Below the pieces are notes generated by a model. That model worked only from the letters and a program-made list of their open reading frames with translations, made no database searches and was not told the origin of the DNA. Made by a program: the position numbers and the translations under genes. DNA of 64,000 nt from NCBI RefSeq assembly GCF_002356115.1, contig NZ_AP014836.1, forward strand, positions 868,001 to 932,000, in the 5' to 3' direction. Positions 1 through 8,116 of this stretch are shown piece by piece. Position 1 is the first letter of the stretch, and each line of letters opens with the position of its first letter. This DNA comes from Candidatus Nitrosoglobus terrae (GTDB taxonomy: Bacteria > Pseudomonadota > Gammaproteobacteria > Nitrosococcales > Nitrosococcaceae).

Positions 1-1131
1 GGCTCTGATCAGCATCGAGGCTGGTTTCAATCCTCGTTATTGACAGCAGTGGCGATGCGGGGTACTGCGCCTTACCGAGCCGTACTTACTCACGGATTTA
101 CCGTAGATGCTGAAGGTAAAAAGATGTCCAAATCTAAAGGCAATGTAGTCGCCCCACAGCAAGTTGTTGGCAGTTTAGGGGCGGATATACTTCGGCTATG
201 GGTTGCGGCTACCGATTATCGGGCTGAGGTGAGTGTTTCTGATGAGATTTTGAGACGCATTGCGGATTCTTATCGGCGGATACGCAATACGGCCCGTTAT
301 CTCTTAGCAAACTTAGATGGTTTTAATCCGGCCACTGATAAAGTACCCGCTGAAAAGATGCTTACTTTAGATTGCTGGGTCATGGATCGGGCTTTCCTAC
401 TTCAGGAAGAGGTTCTTAAAGCCTATGAGGATTATAATTTCCATCTGATCTATCAGCGGATACATAATTTTTGTGCGGTAGATATGGGGGCGATTTATCT
501 TGATATTATCAAAGATCGTCAATATACGGCTAAAACCGAAAGCCGTGCCCGACGATCAGCCCAAACAGCTATGTATCATATCGCTGAGGCACTGGTGCGC
601 TGGCTTGCGCCAGTGTTAAGTTTTACCGCAGATGAGATTTGGCATTATCTTCCAGGAGATCGATGTGAATCGGTGTTTTTAACGACTTGGTATCAGGATC
701 TCACCCCACTAGCCAATGAGGCTACTATGGGGCGAGTTTTTTGGAATACTGTTTTAGCAGCGCGAGAAGCTGTCATTAAGGAGCTGGAACAGATTCGAGT
801 GGCCGGTAAAATTGGTTCCTCTCTGGATGCGGAAGTAGATCTTTATGCGGATGAGTCTTGGTATCACCCCTTAAAACAGCTGGATGATGAGCTTTGTTTT
901 ATTTTAATGACCTCTTATGCGCGGTTGTATCCAGCATCACAGCGACCGGAACAGGCCTTGGAAACTGATCTATCTGGCCTGTGGGTAGCGGTGACCCCAT
1001 CGAGTTATTCTAAGTGCGTGCGTTGTTGGCATCATCGGCAGGAGGTAGGAGTTCACTTAGATCATCCTGAGTTGTGTAGCCGCTGTGTAGAAAATATTGA
1101 TGGTTCAGGAGAGCAGCGAAATTTTGCTTAA
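1..1131 (+). CDS. ileS: Isoleucyl-tRNA synthetase, C-terminal part (5' end outside window)
   Basis: Class I aminoacyl-tRNA synthetase that charges tRNA-Ile in the cytoplasm. The reading frame is open from base 1 (GSDQHRGWF...), so the gene begins before the window and 376 residues of its C-terminal part are seen. The KMSKS signature of the ATP site is at codons 41-45 of the visible part. The anticodon-binding helical domain follows. A C-terminal zinc finger (Cys-x2-Cys ... Cys-x2-Cys) starts near codon 339. Stop is TAA. lspA follows after 143 bases, the ileS-lspA order usual in gammaproteobacteria. The family assignment is firm; only the start is missing. Confidence 0.97.
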   Translation, partial: GSDQHRGWFQSSLLTAVAMRGTAPYRAVLTHGFTVDAEGKKMSKSKGNVVAPQQVVGSLGADILRLWVAATDYRAEVSVSDEILRRIADSYRRIRNTARYLLANLDGFNPATDKVPAEKMLTLDCWVMDRAFLLQEEVLKAYEDYNFHLIYQRIHNFCAVDMGAIYLDIIKDRQYTAKTESRARRSAQTAMYHIAEALVRWLAPVLSFTADEIWHYLPGDRCESVFLTTWYQDLTPLANEATMGRVFWNTVLAAREAVIKELEQIRVAGKIGSSLDAEVDLYADESWYHPLKQLDDELCFILMTSYARLYPASQRPEQALETDLSGLWVAVTPSSYSKCVRCWHHRQEVGVHLDHPELCSRCVENIDGSGEQRNFA

Positions 1132-1274
1132 TGTTTTTACCGAAAAGCAAAAACGGTTCGGTGAGTAAGCAAAAATAGAGAAAGGAGATTTTCAGCTTTG
1201 GTGGTGCCCTTAAGTGTTCATTTTAGGCGCTTGGGTAAATTTATAATCTAATTTAAAGCTATTTATAGCTAATA

Positions 1275-1769
1275 GTGAGTGAGTTGATGTTGAGATGGTT
1301 ATGGCTCTCAGTATTCGTTGTTTTTCTTGATCAAGGGACTAAATACTTGGCGGAGAGTCAAGTACAGCTCTATCATCCAGTTCCGGTACTACCTTTTTTT
1401 AGTTTTACCTTAGCCCATAATACAGGGGCTGCTTTTAGCTTCCTTGCCGATGCTGGGGGATGGCAGCGATGGTTTTTTCTGAGCATTGCCTTAATCATAA
1501 GCTTTGGGTTGATACTTTGGCTACATCGACTACAGGCTGATGACTTTTGGGAGGCTTTTGCCCTAGCTTTAATTCTAGGCGGTGCTTTAGGAAATATGAT
1601 TGACCGGATTTTTTATGGTTATGTAATTGATTTTATTGATATATATTACCAAAGTTGGCACTGGCCTGCATTTAATATTGCTGATTCAGCCATCACGATA
1701 GGGGCAACGCTACTTATACTATTGAGTGTATTCGGTCAGCCCCCCATAAACAGCAAGACTAATACGTAA
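1275..1769 (+). CDS. lspA: Lipoprotein signal peptidase (signal peptidase II)
   Basis: Inner-membrane aspartic protease that removes the signal peptide from prolipoproteins after lipid attachment. The 164-residue length matches the family, and four hydrophobic segments are apparent. The signature around residues 107-122 (GNMIDRIFYGYVIDF) and the NIADSAI block at 134-140 carry the expected catalytic aspartates (about Asp119 and Asp137). The start used is GTG (GTG AGT GAG); an ATG five codons later (ATG TTG AGA) is an alternative. It follows ileS and probably shares its transcript. The next gene is convergent, 14 bases away. Confidence 0.95.
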   Translation: MSELMLRWLWLSVFVVFLDQGTKYLAESQVQLYHPVPVLPFFSFTLAHNTGAAFSFLADAGGWQRWFFLSIALIISFGLILWLHRLQADDFWEAFALALILGGALGNMIDRIFYGYVIDFIDIYYQSWHWPAFNIADSAITIGATLLILLSVFGQPPINSKTNT

Positions 1770-1783
1770 AAAATGACCCTTTA

Positions 1784-2173
1784 TTACCAGCAAGCAGTAG
1801 GCGTTTTGGCTCCATTTTGATCTAGATTCAGGGATGAACAGGTAATACTACCTGCTGTATCGTTAATCTGATCAGTGCCTGCTTTAGCAGTTGCCTGCAA
1901 TGTGTATGTGGTTGCGCTGATATTTACAGCAGAAAAATTGTAATAATCATTGGAGGTTGTCCCTCCTACAGCTTGCAGTGATCCATACTGTGGCTGATTA
2001 GCGCGCCATTTTTCTTCCTGTAATTGAATCCCAAGTAAAGCCATGGTGGCTTCAGATCGCCTGCTTTTGCGTACTGTTCCTTGATAGGTAGGTAAAGCAA
2101 TAGCGGCTAGAATGGCGATGATAGCCATAGTAATCATCATTTCAATCAAAGTAAAACCTGCTTTTCTATTCAT
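1784..2173 (-). CDS. pilE: Type IV pilin-like protein (PilE type)
   Basis: Small type IV pilin or minor pilin of 129 residues. The leader is very short (MNRKAG), with the prepilin peptidase site G/F at residues 6-7 followed by FTLIEMM with Glu at mature position 5. A hydrophobic N-terminal helix then ends in YQGTVRKSRRSEA, typical of the PilE group. The C-terminal part is short and has two cysteines (in TCSS and at the TACW terminus) that could form the D-region disulfide. It lies opposite to the other pilin genes and converges on lspA, so it has its own promoter. The closest role is minor pilin PilE; a main pilin cannot be excluded. Confidence 0.85.
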   Translation of the reverse strand: MNRKAGFTLIEMMITMAIIAILAAIALPTYQGTVRKSRRSEATMALLGIQLQEEKWRANQPQYGSLQAVGGTTSNDYYNFSAVNISATTYTLQATAKAGTDQINDTAGSITCSSLNLDQNGAKTPTACW

Positions 2174-2330
2174 TTATTAATATCCATTTTAGTTGTTTTT
2201 AGTAAAGATCGGTTAAAGATTATTTTTCTAAAGACACTCACAATATTTTATTTTTGGGATGGAGTTCTTATTTAAAGTTCTTGATTTTTTAACCGCTAAT
2301 AATAAGGTGTTCTACCCAGAGGTGGATTGA

Positions 2331-2849
2331 GTGTTCCAGAAAAGCTTTGGTTTTACCCTAATTGAGATGATGGTAACGGTAGCAATAGCGGCTATATTAC
2401 TTGCTGTTGCTATTCCCTCTTTTACCCAAATGATGGATAAGAAGCGATTAGAAGGGGCGGCAGAAAGCCTATATGCTGATTTACAGCTTGCTCAATCGGA
2501 GGCCATTAAGGCGAATAAAACTATCAAAATCTCTTTTTATACTAATAGCACCGTTTGGTGTTACGGTCTAACGGATAATACAGCAGGCTGTAATTGCCAA
2601 GCTCTGAATTCCTGCATGATAGGCGGCATTCAGAGAACTGTAAGTAGTGATGAATTTCAGAACATTACGATTTCTAGTAGCCTACCTACTTTTTCATTTT
2701 CACCGCCGCGGGGTACGGCAAATACCAGCAAGATTGAATTTCAATCGGCGAGTAACCAAACGTTACAGGTGAAAGTCAGTGGCTTTGGAAGGGTAAAGTT
2801 ATGTTCTCCAGCAGGAGCGGGGAATCTGGGGGGCTATCCAGTATGCTGA
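2331..2849 (+). CDS. fimT: Minor pseudopilin FimT/GspH family
   Basis: Minor pilin of the FimT/GspH type, 172 residues, part of type IV pilus priming; FimT relatives can bind DNA during uptake. The N-terminus MFQKSFG/FTLIEMMVTV has the prepilin cleavage site and Glu5, followed by a hydrophobic helix, then KRLEGAAESLYADLQLAQSEA, the region typical of GspH/FimT. The start is GTG with an AGAGGTGG ribosome site just upstream. The last bases overlap the pilW start (ATG inside ...GTATGCTGA), so the two are probably translationally coupled. The C-terminal half is cysteine-containing and less conserved. Confidence 0.88.
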   Translation: MFQKSFGFTLIEMMVTVAIAAILLAVAIPSFTQMMDKKRLEGAAESLYADLQLAQSEAIKANKTIKISFYTNSTVWCYGLTDNTAGCNCQALNSCMIGGIQRTVSSDEFQNITISSSLPTFSFSPPRGTANTSKIEFQSASNQTLQVKVSGFGRVKLCSPAGAGNLGGYPVC

Positions 2850-3478
2850 GTCGCTGCTTACCCCATCAGCGGGGATTTAATTTAATAGAGTTAATGGTTT
2901 CATTGGCGGTGGGTTTGATGGTGATGGGGGGGGCTTTATCTGTAGTAATTTCTATTATCGCAACGAATACGGCAACGCTCAAAATAACGCGGCTAAATGA
3001 TGAGTTGCGGGATGTCATGATGATGATAACCCGAGATCTACGGCGGGCGGGGTACTGGGGAAGGGCGCTTAATCAGGTAGGAAGCAATAACCCCGCTTCT
3101 AATCCATTTGCTCTAATCACTCTGAGTGCGGACGGTAGCTGTGTTTTGTTTAGTTATGATAGCAATAATGATGGGGAATTAAATCCTCTTCCTAATAAGC
3201 TCCCTAACGAGCGGTATGGCTATCGATTAGATACTAGCGATAATGCCATCGAAGTGCGCCAGGCGGGGGCGGGTTGCACAGATTCGGGTTGGCAGAATCT
3301 CACTGATGAAAAGTCCATTAATATCACCGCGTTTAATATTCAGCCGCAGCTAGTGAATACGGGTCAGGTGACCGTACGCCAATATCAGATTACCTTAACC
3401 GGCCAGCTCAATAGCGATCCAACCGTTCAACGCACCGTACAAAGCACCGTTAAAGTGCGGAATAACCAAATCAATTAG
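2843..3478 (+). CDS. pilW: Type IV pilus minor pilin PilW
   Basis: Minor pilin PilW, about 211 residues from the ATG at 2843, which overlaps the fimT stop. A longer reading from 2801 is possible but would put 14 extra residues inside fimT. The mature N-terminus (HQRG/FNLIELMVSLAVG) has the prepilin peptidase site, Glu5 and a long hydrophobic helix. A stretch DELRDVMMMITRDLRRAGYWG follows, the characteristic PilW block. The C-terminal half is a beta-rich pilin globular domain with a few cysteines. It acts with PilV, PilX, FimT and PilE as the priming complex at the pilus base or tip (family knowledge). Confidence 0.9.
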   Translation: MLSRCLPHQRGFNLIELMVSLAVGLMVMGGALSVVISIIATNTATLKITRLNDELRDVMMMITRDLRRAGYWGRALNQVGSNNPASNPFALITLSADGSCVLFSYDSNNDGELNPLPNKLPNERYGYRLDTSDNAIEVRQAGAGCTDSGWQNLTDEKSINITAFNIQPQLVNTGQVTVRQYQITLTGQLNSDPTVQRTVQSTVKVRNNQIN

Positions 3479-3492
3479 CTAAAAAAATTATC

Positions 3493-4686
3493 GTGACTAA
3501 GCAAAGATATGGCGCTTCTGCTTTTTATCAACAGGGAGTAGCCACCCTTACGGTGTCCTTAATCCTTTCTTTTTTAGCCACTTTAATGACCTTTTATACC
3601 ACTAAAGTCCAAGTGATGGAGCAACGGATTGCAGGCAATGAGTTTCGGGCGGATCAGGCATTTGCAGCCGCTGAAGCGGGAATAGCAGAAGGGATTGCTT
3701 ACTTACAGGCCAACGCTAATCAGGTGAGTGCTTGGTCTTGGATTCCTTGTAATAGTAGCGTTAATTATCCTTGCGGTAATGGCACCCAGAATATTACTTG
3801 GTCTTTTATCCCACAGCTAGAAAACAGCGCCGATTATACGATGATGCTTGATCAAGCCAATGGTCGCTATTCGTTAGCGTTGCTTCAAAGCGCTAATCCA
3901 TCAGGTGTATTTCTACTGTTGGCGCAAGGACAATCAGCTGATGGATCAGGGCAGGCAATTGTTAAACAAGGGATATATTTATCCGCCAATATCCCGCAGG
4001 CGGCTTTAATGGTGAAGGGCAATGTTACCTTTAATGGTAATTCCACAGTAGATGCTAATGCTGGGCAAGCCATTTCTATCTGGGCGAATAAGGATGTGAA
4101 GATGAATGGAGGTAGTACAACTGGCTCTATTTGGGCCGGAGGTGATATTATCATGAACGGATCTTACACAGTTACTGGTTCTATTTTGGCCCAAGGCAAT
4201 ATTTCTCTACCAAATGGAAATACCACAGCCACCGGCGCTATTACCTCTAAAGCAGCTATCCCTGATTTCCCTACTGATTTATTTAATTATGTTTTTGGCG
4301 TACCCCAAAGTCAGTCTAGTACTATCCAAGCAAAGGCAACTTCACTCACGAACTGTGATAGCCTGAATCAGAACTCATCGGGACTGTACTGGATCACAGG
4401 AAATTGTAATAAAAACGGTAGTGGTGTGATTGGTAGCGCGGATAAGCCGGTGCTGCTGGTAGTAAATGGGAATATAACTATGAATGGAGATTCGCAGATC
4501 TACGGGCTTGTTTTTTCCCTTTCGGGAAACGTGACCTTTAATGGAAAATCTACTGTAACAGGTTCTCTGATTACAAGTCAAGATACTACAATTAATGGTA
4601 GTTTTAACTATGATAGCCAAGTATTAAAAAAGGTAAGTATTGGTCAGAGCTTAGCTCTTATTACCGGTAGTTGGGCAGATTTTTGA
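3493..4686 (+). CDS. pilX: PilX-family minor pilin with long beta-helix-like C-terminal domain
   Basis: The N-terminus (residues 1-72) is a PilX-type minor pilin: QQG/VATLTVSLILSFLATLM, lacking Glu5, then MEQRIAGNEFRADQAFAAAEAGIAEG. At 397 residues it is about twice the length of usual PilX. Residues from about 173 onward are made of short repeats rich in Asn, Gly, Ser and Thr (NVTFNGNSTV, DVKMNGGSTT, DIIMNGSYTV, NITMNGDSQI, NVTFNGKSTV), a pattern that suggests a right-handed beta-helix such as that of bactofilin/DUF7305-like domains. The start is GTG with a poor ribosome site. It lies between pilW and pilV in the same operon. The function of the added domain is unknown; surface display on the pilus tip is an inference. 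Confidence 0.85.
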   Translation: MTKQRYGASAFYQQGVATLTVSLILSFLATLMTFYTTKVQVMEQRIAGNEFRADQAFAAAEAGIAEGIAYLQANANQVSAWSWIPCNSSVNYPCGNGTQNITWSFIPQLENSADYTMMLDQANGRYSLALLQSANPSGVFLLLAQGQSADGSGQAIVKQGIYLSANIPQAALMVKGNVTFNGNSTVDANAGQAISIWANKDVKMNGGSTTGSIWAGGDIIMNGSYTVTGSILAQGNISLPNGNTTATGAITSKAAIPDFPTDLFNYVFGVPQSQSSTIQAKATSLTNCDSLNQNSSGLYWITGNCNKNGSGVIGSADKPVLLVVNGNITMNGDSQIYGLVFSLSGNVTFNGKSTVTGSLITSQDTTINGSFNYDSQVLKKVSIGQSLALITGSWADF

Positions 4687-4696
4687 TAACAGCTGT

Positions 4697-5203
4697 ATGA
4701 AAATCCTAAAGCCGATTTCGCTCCAAAAAGGATTTGGCTTGATTGAAGTGCTGATTACCCTTTTGGTGCTGGGGGTGAGTATGACGGCGCTGGCTAAACT
4801 TCAGGGCTTGCTATTACGGGGCAGCAGCGCGGCTCAAGCCCAATCGGTCGCGCTAAATTTAGCTCAAGGAAAGCTGGAGGATTTACACAGTTTTATTCAG
4901 TTGGCCACAGGCAATGGGGTATTTGCTTACGCAGATATTGGTAATAATATTGGAGGAAATATCCCCAGTGGCCAAGTGATTGTAGCTAATGTTATTTATA
5001 ACCGAACTTGGACAGTAGCCTCTTACTATTACTGTTCTCAGGGCGGTGGATCTGTACCGACACCCACGTCCAGCAACTGTAATAAACCCTATCCAGATGT
5101 TAAAGTCGTTACCGTAACCGTGACTTGGAGCGATCTTGATGGTCCTCAGTCGATAGGACTGGAAAGCACCCTTAATGCTAACAATCCAGCCAATGGAGTA
5201 TAG
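4697..5203 (+). CDS. pilV: Type IV pilus minor pilin PilV
   Basis: Minor pilin PilV, 168 residues. It has MKILKPISLQKG/FGLIEVLITLLVLGVSMTAL with the prepilin cleavage site and Glu5, then GLLLRGSSAAQAQSVALNLAQGKLEDL, the typical PilV helix. Four residues (TVTW) before the C-terminus begin the final strand found in this family. It is last in the fimT-pilW-pilX-pilV operon, 10 bases after pilX. No pilY1 follows, although pilY1 often accompanies these genes; the next 280 bases hold no gene. Confidence 0.88.
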   Translation: MKILKPISLQKGFGLIEVLITLLVLGVSMTALAKLQGLLLRGSSAAQAQSVALNLAQGKLEDLHSFIQLATGNGVFAYADIGNNIGGNIPSGQVIVANVIYNRTWTVASYYYCSQGGGSVPTPTSSNCNKPYPDVKVVTVTVTWSDLDGPQSIGLESTLNANNPANGV

Positions 5204-5486
5204 GGTTATCAAGGGTTTTCTTCTTTATTAGCAGAATTTATCCATCATTAGTTAATCACTAGCTTAGTTTGTCACAGGCTTTTTTCTGCCCGTTAGCTAC
5301 ACTTAGTTACTGCGGTTAATACTCGTGTGTAACTTGATGATAATAGTATTCCGGTAAGTAATTTATATAAATTAATACTTATTGATACAAAGATTTTTGT
5401 AGATATTATTTATATTTTCCCATAAGATTCTCTTGGTTATTTTTTCATGGCATGAGTGAAAAGCAAGTTAGTATATAAAATAAAAG

Positions 5487-6575
5487 ATGACGCAAGATGT
5501 AATTGTGATTGGGGGCGGACTCATCGGTATGTTGACCGCGCGAGAACTGTGCCTGAGCGGATTAAAAGTAACTCTATTGGAGCAAGGTGGGCAAGTAGGG
5601 CAGGAATCATCATGGGCAGGGGGTGGTATTATTTCCCCAACTTACCCTTGGCATTATCTGGATGAAATTAATGCCCTTACCGTATGGAGCCATCCTCGAT
5701 ATCGAGATCTTTGTCAGCAGCTAAAGGATGAGAGCGGAGTAGATTCTGAGTGGACTTTAAGCGGGCTGTTAATTCTGGATATACACAATATGTCTGAAGC
5801 TCAGCGTTGGGCGCAACGGTGGCAGATGGCATTGGAGATTTTGGATCAGTCTGGGCTAAGTCAGCTAGAAAAAGATTTGAAAGCGGATTTTAGTGCGTGG
5901 CTACCTGAGATAGCCCAAGTACGTAACCCACGGCTGGTACGGGCGCTGGGGATAAGCTTGAGAAAATTAGGCGTAGAAATTAAGGAAAAGACCAAGGTCA
6001 CCGGGCTATTAGTTCGTGATCAGGCGATTACTGCAGTTGTGACTCAAGTAGAATCAATAACTACGGATAAAGTAGTGATAGCTGGGGGGGCTTGGAGTGG
6101 GCAAATATTAGCAAATATTGATGTCCATTTACCGGTAGAGCCAGCACGGGGGCAGATGATAGTATTTTCGGGGCCACCTGGATTGTTATCAAAGATTATT
6201 GTATGGCGGGGATATTATCTCATTCCACGCCAAGATGGACATATTCTTGCTGGAAGTACGGTAGAGTATGTAGGTTTTGATAAATCGACTACCAAAGAAG
6301 CCTTAGCGGAGCTTTTTAACGTTGCTTACACTTTAGTTCCTGCCTTAAAATCGCTACCAATAAAATATCAGTGGGCAGGGTTACGCCCTGGATCACCTCA
6401 AGGTGTTCCTTGTATTAGCAAGCATCCGTGGATAAAGGGACTTTATATTAATGCGGGCCATTTCCGTAATGGAATTGTGGCTGGACCCGCATCGGCTCGA
6501 CTATTAGCAGATATTTTATTGAAACGAGATCCTATTTTAAATCCGGCCCCTTATGCGTTAACTGCCTTTATGTAG
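5487..6575 (+). CDS. thiO: Glycine oxidase ThiO
   Basis: FAD-dependent oxidase that converts glycine to dehydroglycine for the thiazole moiety of thiamine. The 362 residues match the family. The dinucleotide-binding motif VIVIGGGLIGMLTARELC is at residues 4-21, with the GQESSWAGGGIISP active-site segment at 38-51. Near the C-terminus, YQWAGLRPGSP and YINAGHFRNGIVAGP are the D-amino-acid-oxidase-type FAD-binding segments. No other thiamine genes are nearby, and I found no TPP riboswitch in the 280 bases upstream. The end overlaps the convergent yggX gene by eight bases. D-amino acid oxidase of related type is the alternative. Confidence 0.9.
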   Translation: MTQDVIVIGGGLIGMLTARELCLSGLKVTLLEQGGQVGQESSWAGGGIISPTYPWHYLDEINALTVWSHPRYRDLCQQLKDESGVDSEWTLSGLLILDIHNMSEAQRWAQRWQMALEILDQSGLSQLEKDLKADFSAWLPEIAQVRNPRLVRALGISLRKLGVEIKEKTKVTGLLVRDQAITAVVTQVESITTDKVVIAGGAWSGQILANIDVHLPVEPARGQMIVFSGPPGLLSKIIVWRGYYLIPRQDGHILAGSTVEYVGFDKSTTKEALAELFNVAYTLVPALKSLPIKYQWAGLRPGSPQGVPCISKHPWIKGLYINAGHFRNGIVAGPASARLLADILLKRDPILNPAPYALTAFM

Positions 6576-6837
6576 GGGGTATGAATTCTTTTGGCGGCGC
6601 TGATCCTTCCCCAAAGAAAAATTTTTCCATTTCCTGCTGTAAGAATTTTTTAGCCTTTGGTTCGATGAGGGTGAGGCGATATTCATTGATAAGTATCGTT
6701 TGATGCTGTATCCATAGCTGCCAGGCTTCTTTGGAGATTTGCTGATAGATCCGTTGCCCCAGATCTCCAGGATAAGGGGGAAACTCTAAACCCTCAGCTT
6801 CTCTAGCAAGTTTAATGCAGTACACAGTACGATTCAT
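6568..6837 (-). CDS. yggX: Probable Fe(2+)-trafficking protein YggX
   Basis: Small cytoplasmic protein (89 residues) that protects iron-sulfur proteins from oxidation and is linked to iron handling. It begins MNRTVYCIKLAREAEGLEF, with the single conserved cysteine at position 7. The blocks YPGDLGQRIYQQISKEAW and LINEYRLTLIEPKAK follow the family pattern. It lies 12 bases after mutY on the same strand. The yggX-mutY neighbourhood is conserved in gammaproteobacteria and suits the role of YggX in supporting the MutY iron-sulfur cluster. Its end overlaps the thiO end. Confidence 0.96.
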   Translation of the reverse strand: MNRTVYCIKLAREAEGLEFPPYPGDLGQRIYQQISKEAWQLWIQHQTILINEYRLTLIEPKAKKFLQQEMEKFFFGEGSAPPKEFIPPT

Positions 6838-6849
6838 ATTATTGTTATT

Positions 6850-7932
6850 TTATTCTTTATAAAGTTGCTCCAGCAGCCGTAAAATAGGGGCTGGGAGACC
6901 TAATTGATTCATTACTTCTACTCCTTTATACCAGATCCGGCCTTCAGATTCCATAATTTGCTCTCTTTTTTGGTCAATTTGAGCCACGATAGGGTGGATT
7001 TCCAAAGTGAAGTGGGTAAAGGAGTGACGTACTAACGGCCACATCTGAATATTTTCAATGGTGCAATTGAACGTTTCTTGACACCATGAAGTGGGCTCCG
7101 TTTGAGTTGGGCATTCAGGAAAGCTCCATAATCCCCCCCAAATGCCAGTTGGTGGACGGCGCTCCAATAGCACTTCTTTTTGGCTGTTAAGTAACATGAG
7201 CATCACAGTGGTTCGCAAAGGTAAAGATTTACGGGGGCGAGGTTGAGGATAATTATTAGGACTGCCTTGAATATAGGCTTGACAGGTTTCTTTAACTGGA
7301 CAGTAGAGGCAGCTTGGCCGGTGTCGAGTACAAATAATAGCCCCTAGATCCATGATAGCTTGGGTATAATCAGCGATACGAGTTACGGGTAGGAGATCTT
7401 CAGCCTGTTGCCAGAGCTGTTTTTTTATCTGGGGATGCCCAGGCCAGATGTTAATAGCCTGCTGTCGGACGAGGACTCGTTTAACATTACCATCCAAAAT
7501 AGGATGACGCTGACCCAGTGCCAAGGCAAGGATAGCCCCTGCGGTAGAGCGGCCAATGCCCGGAAGCTCAATGAACGCCTCCAGCGTATGAGGTAATTCA
7601 TTGCCATAATTCCTCCACGCTAACTGAGCTGCCCGGTGTAAGTTTCTGGCTCTGGCATAATAGCCAAGCCCCGTCCATAGTCCTAACACTTCATCTACTG
7701 AGGCATTGGCTAGACTAGGTAAATTAGGAAATCGGTGGATAAATCGCTGGTAATAAGGGATAACTGTAGCTACTTGGGTTTGCTGTAACATGATCTCTGA
7801 AACCCATATTCGATAGAGGGTAGGGTTTTGTTTCCATGGTAAATTTTTGCGCCCATAGGTATCAAACCAAGCGAGTAAAGATTGGCTGAAAGAAGTTTTG
7901 CTTTCAGCTGCTGGGTTTTCTGGATTTTGCAC
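6850..7932 (-). CDS. mutY: Adenine DNA glycosylase MutY
   Basis: Removes adenine mispaired with 8-oxoguanine or guanine. The 360 residues match the family. In order: the catalytic-Glu region WVSEIMLQQTQV (about residues 43-54), a helix-hairpin-helix LPGIGRSTAGAI followed by LDGNVKRVLVR with the catalytic Asp, a [4Fe-4S] loop with spacing Cys-x6-Cys-x2-Cys-x5-Cys near residues 200-220, and a C-terminal MutT-like domain that recognises 8-oxoguanine (LLERRPPTGIWGGLWSFPE). It is transcribed with yggX downstream. Confidence 0.97.
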   Translation of the reverse strand: MQNPENPAAESKTSFSQSLLAWFDTYGRKNLPWKQNPTLYRIWVSEIMLQQTQVATVIPYYQRFIHRFPNLPSLANASVDEVLGLWTGLGYYARARNLHRAAQLAWRNYGNELPHTLEAFIELPGIGRSTAGAILALALGQRHPILDGNVKRVLVRQQAINIWPGHPQIKKQLWQQAEDLLPVTRIADYTQAIMDLGAIICTRHRPSCLYCPVKETCQAYIQGSPNNYPQPRPRKSLPLRTTVMLMLLNSQKEVLLERRPPTGIWGGLWSFPECPTQTEPTSWCQETFNCTIENIQMWPLVRHSFTHFTLEIHPIVAQIDQKREQIMESEGRIWYKGVEVMNQLGLPAPILRLLEQLYKE

Positions 7933-8020
7933 TACTTCATCAGTGTATTCGTAAGCCTGTATTAAAAAATGAGGAATGATAGGAGCGTGGGATCTTCTTT
8001 ATAACTTTTATGATGGGAAT

Positions 8021-8049
8021 CTAGAAAAGGCAGCTAGCTTAGCTGCCTT
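8021..8049 (-). terminator. Likely Rho-independent terminator after the AsmA gene
   Basis: A perfect 10-base stem (AAGGCAGCTA / TAGCTGCCTT, 8027-8036 with 8040-8049) with a three-base loop. On the minus strand it is followed by TTTTC. It sits about 70 bases beyond the stop of the minus-strand AsmA gene and before mutY, so it is well placed to separate the two. The T-run is short, which lowers certainty. Confidence 0.6.
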
Positions 8050-8116
8050 ATCCATAGATTTAGCGGTTTTTATCAATCTACCGTTTACCGCAATACTGTT
8101 ACATCACAGACTATTT

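Noticed and set aside
1141-1180. ACCGAA ... TTCGGT inverted repeat after ileS as a terminator
   Set aside because: Short stem, long loop and no T-run; lspA is expected to be cotranscribed with ileS.
5204-5486. Possible TPP riboswitch before thiO
   Set aside because: No matching conserved THI-box segments seen in the 283 bases upstream.
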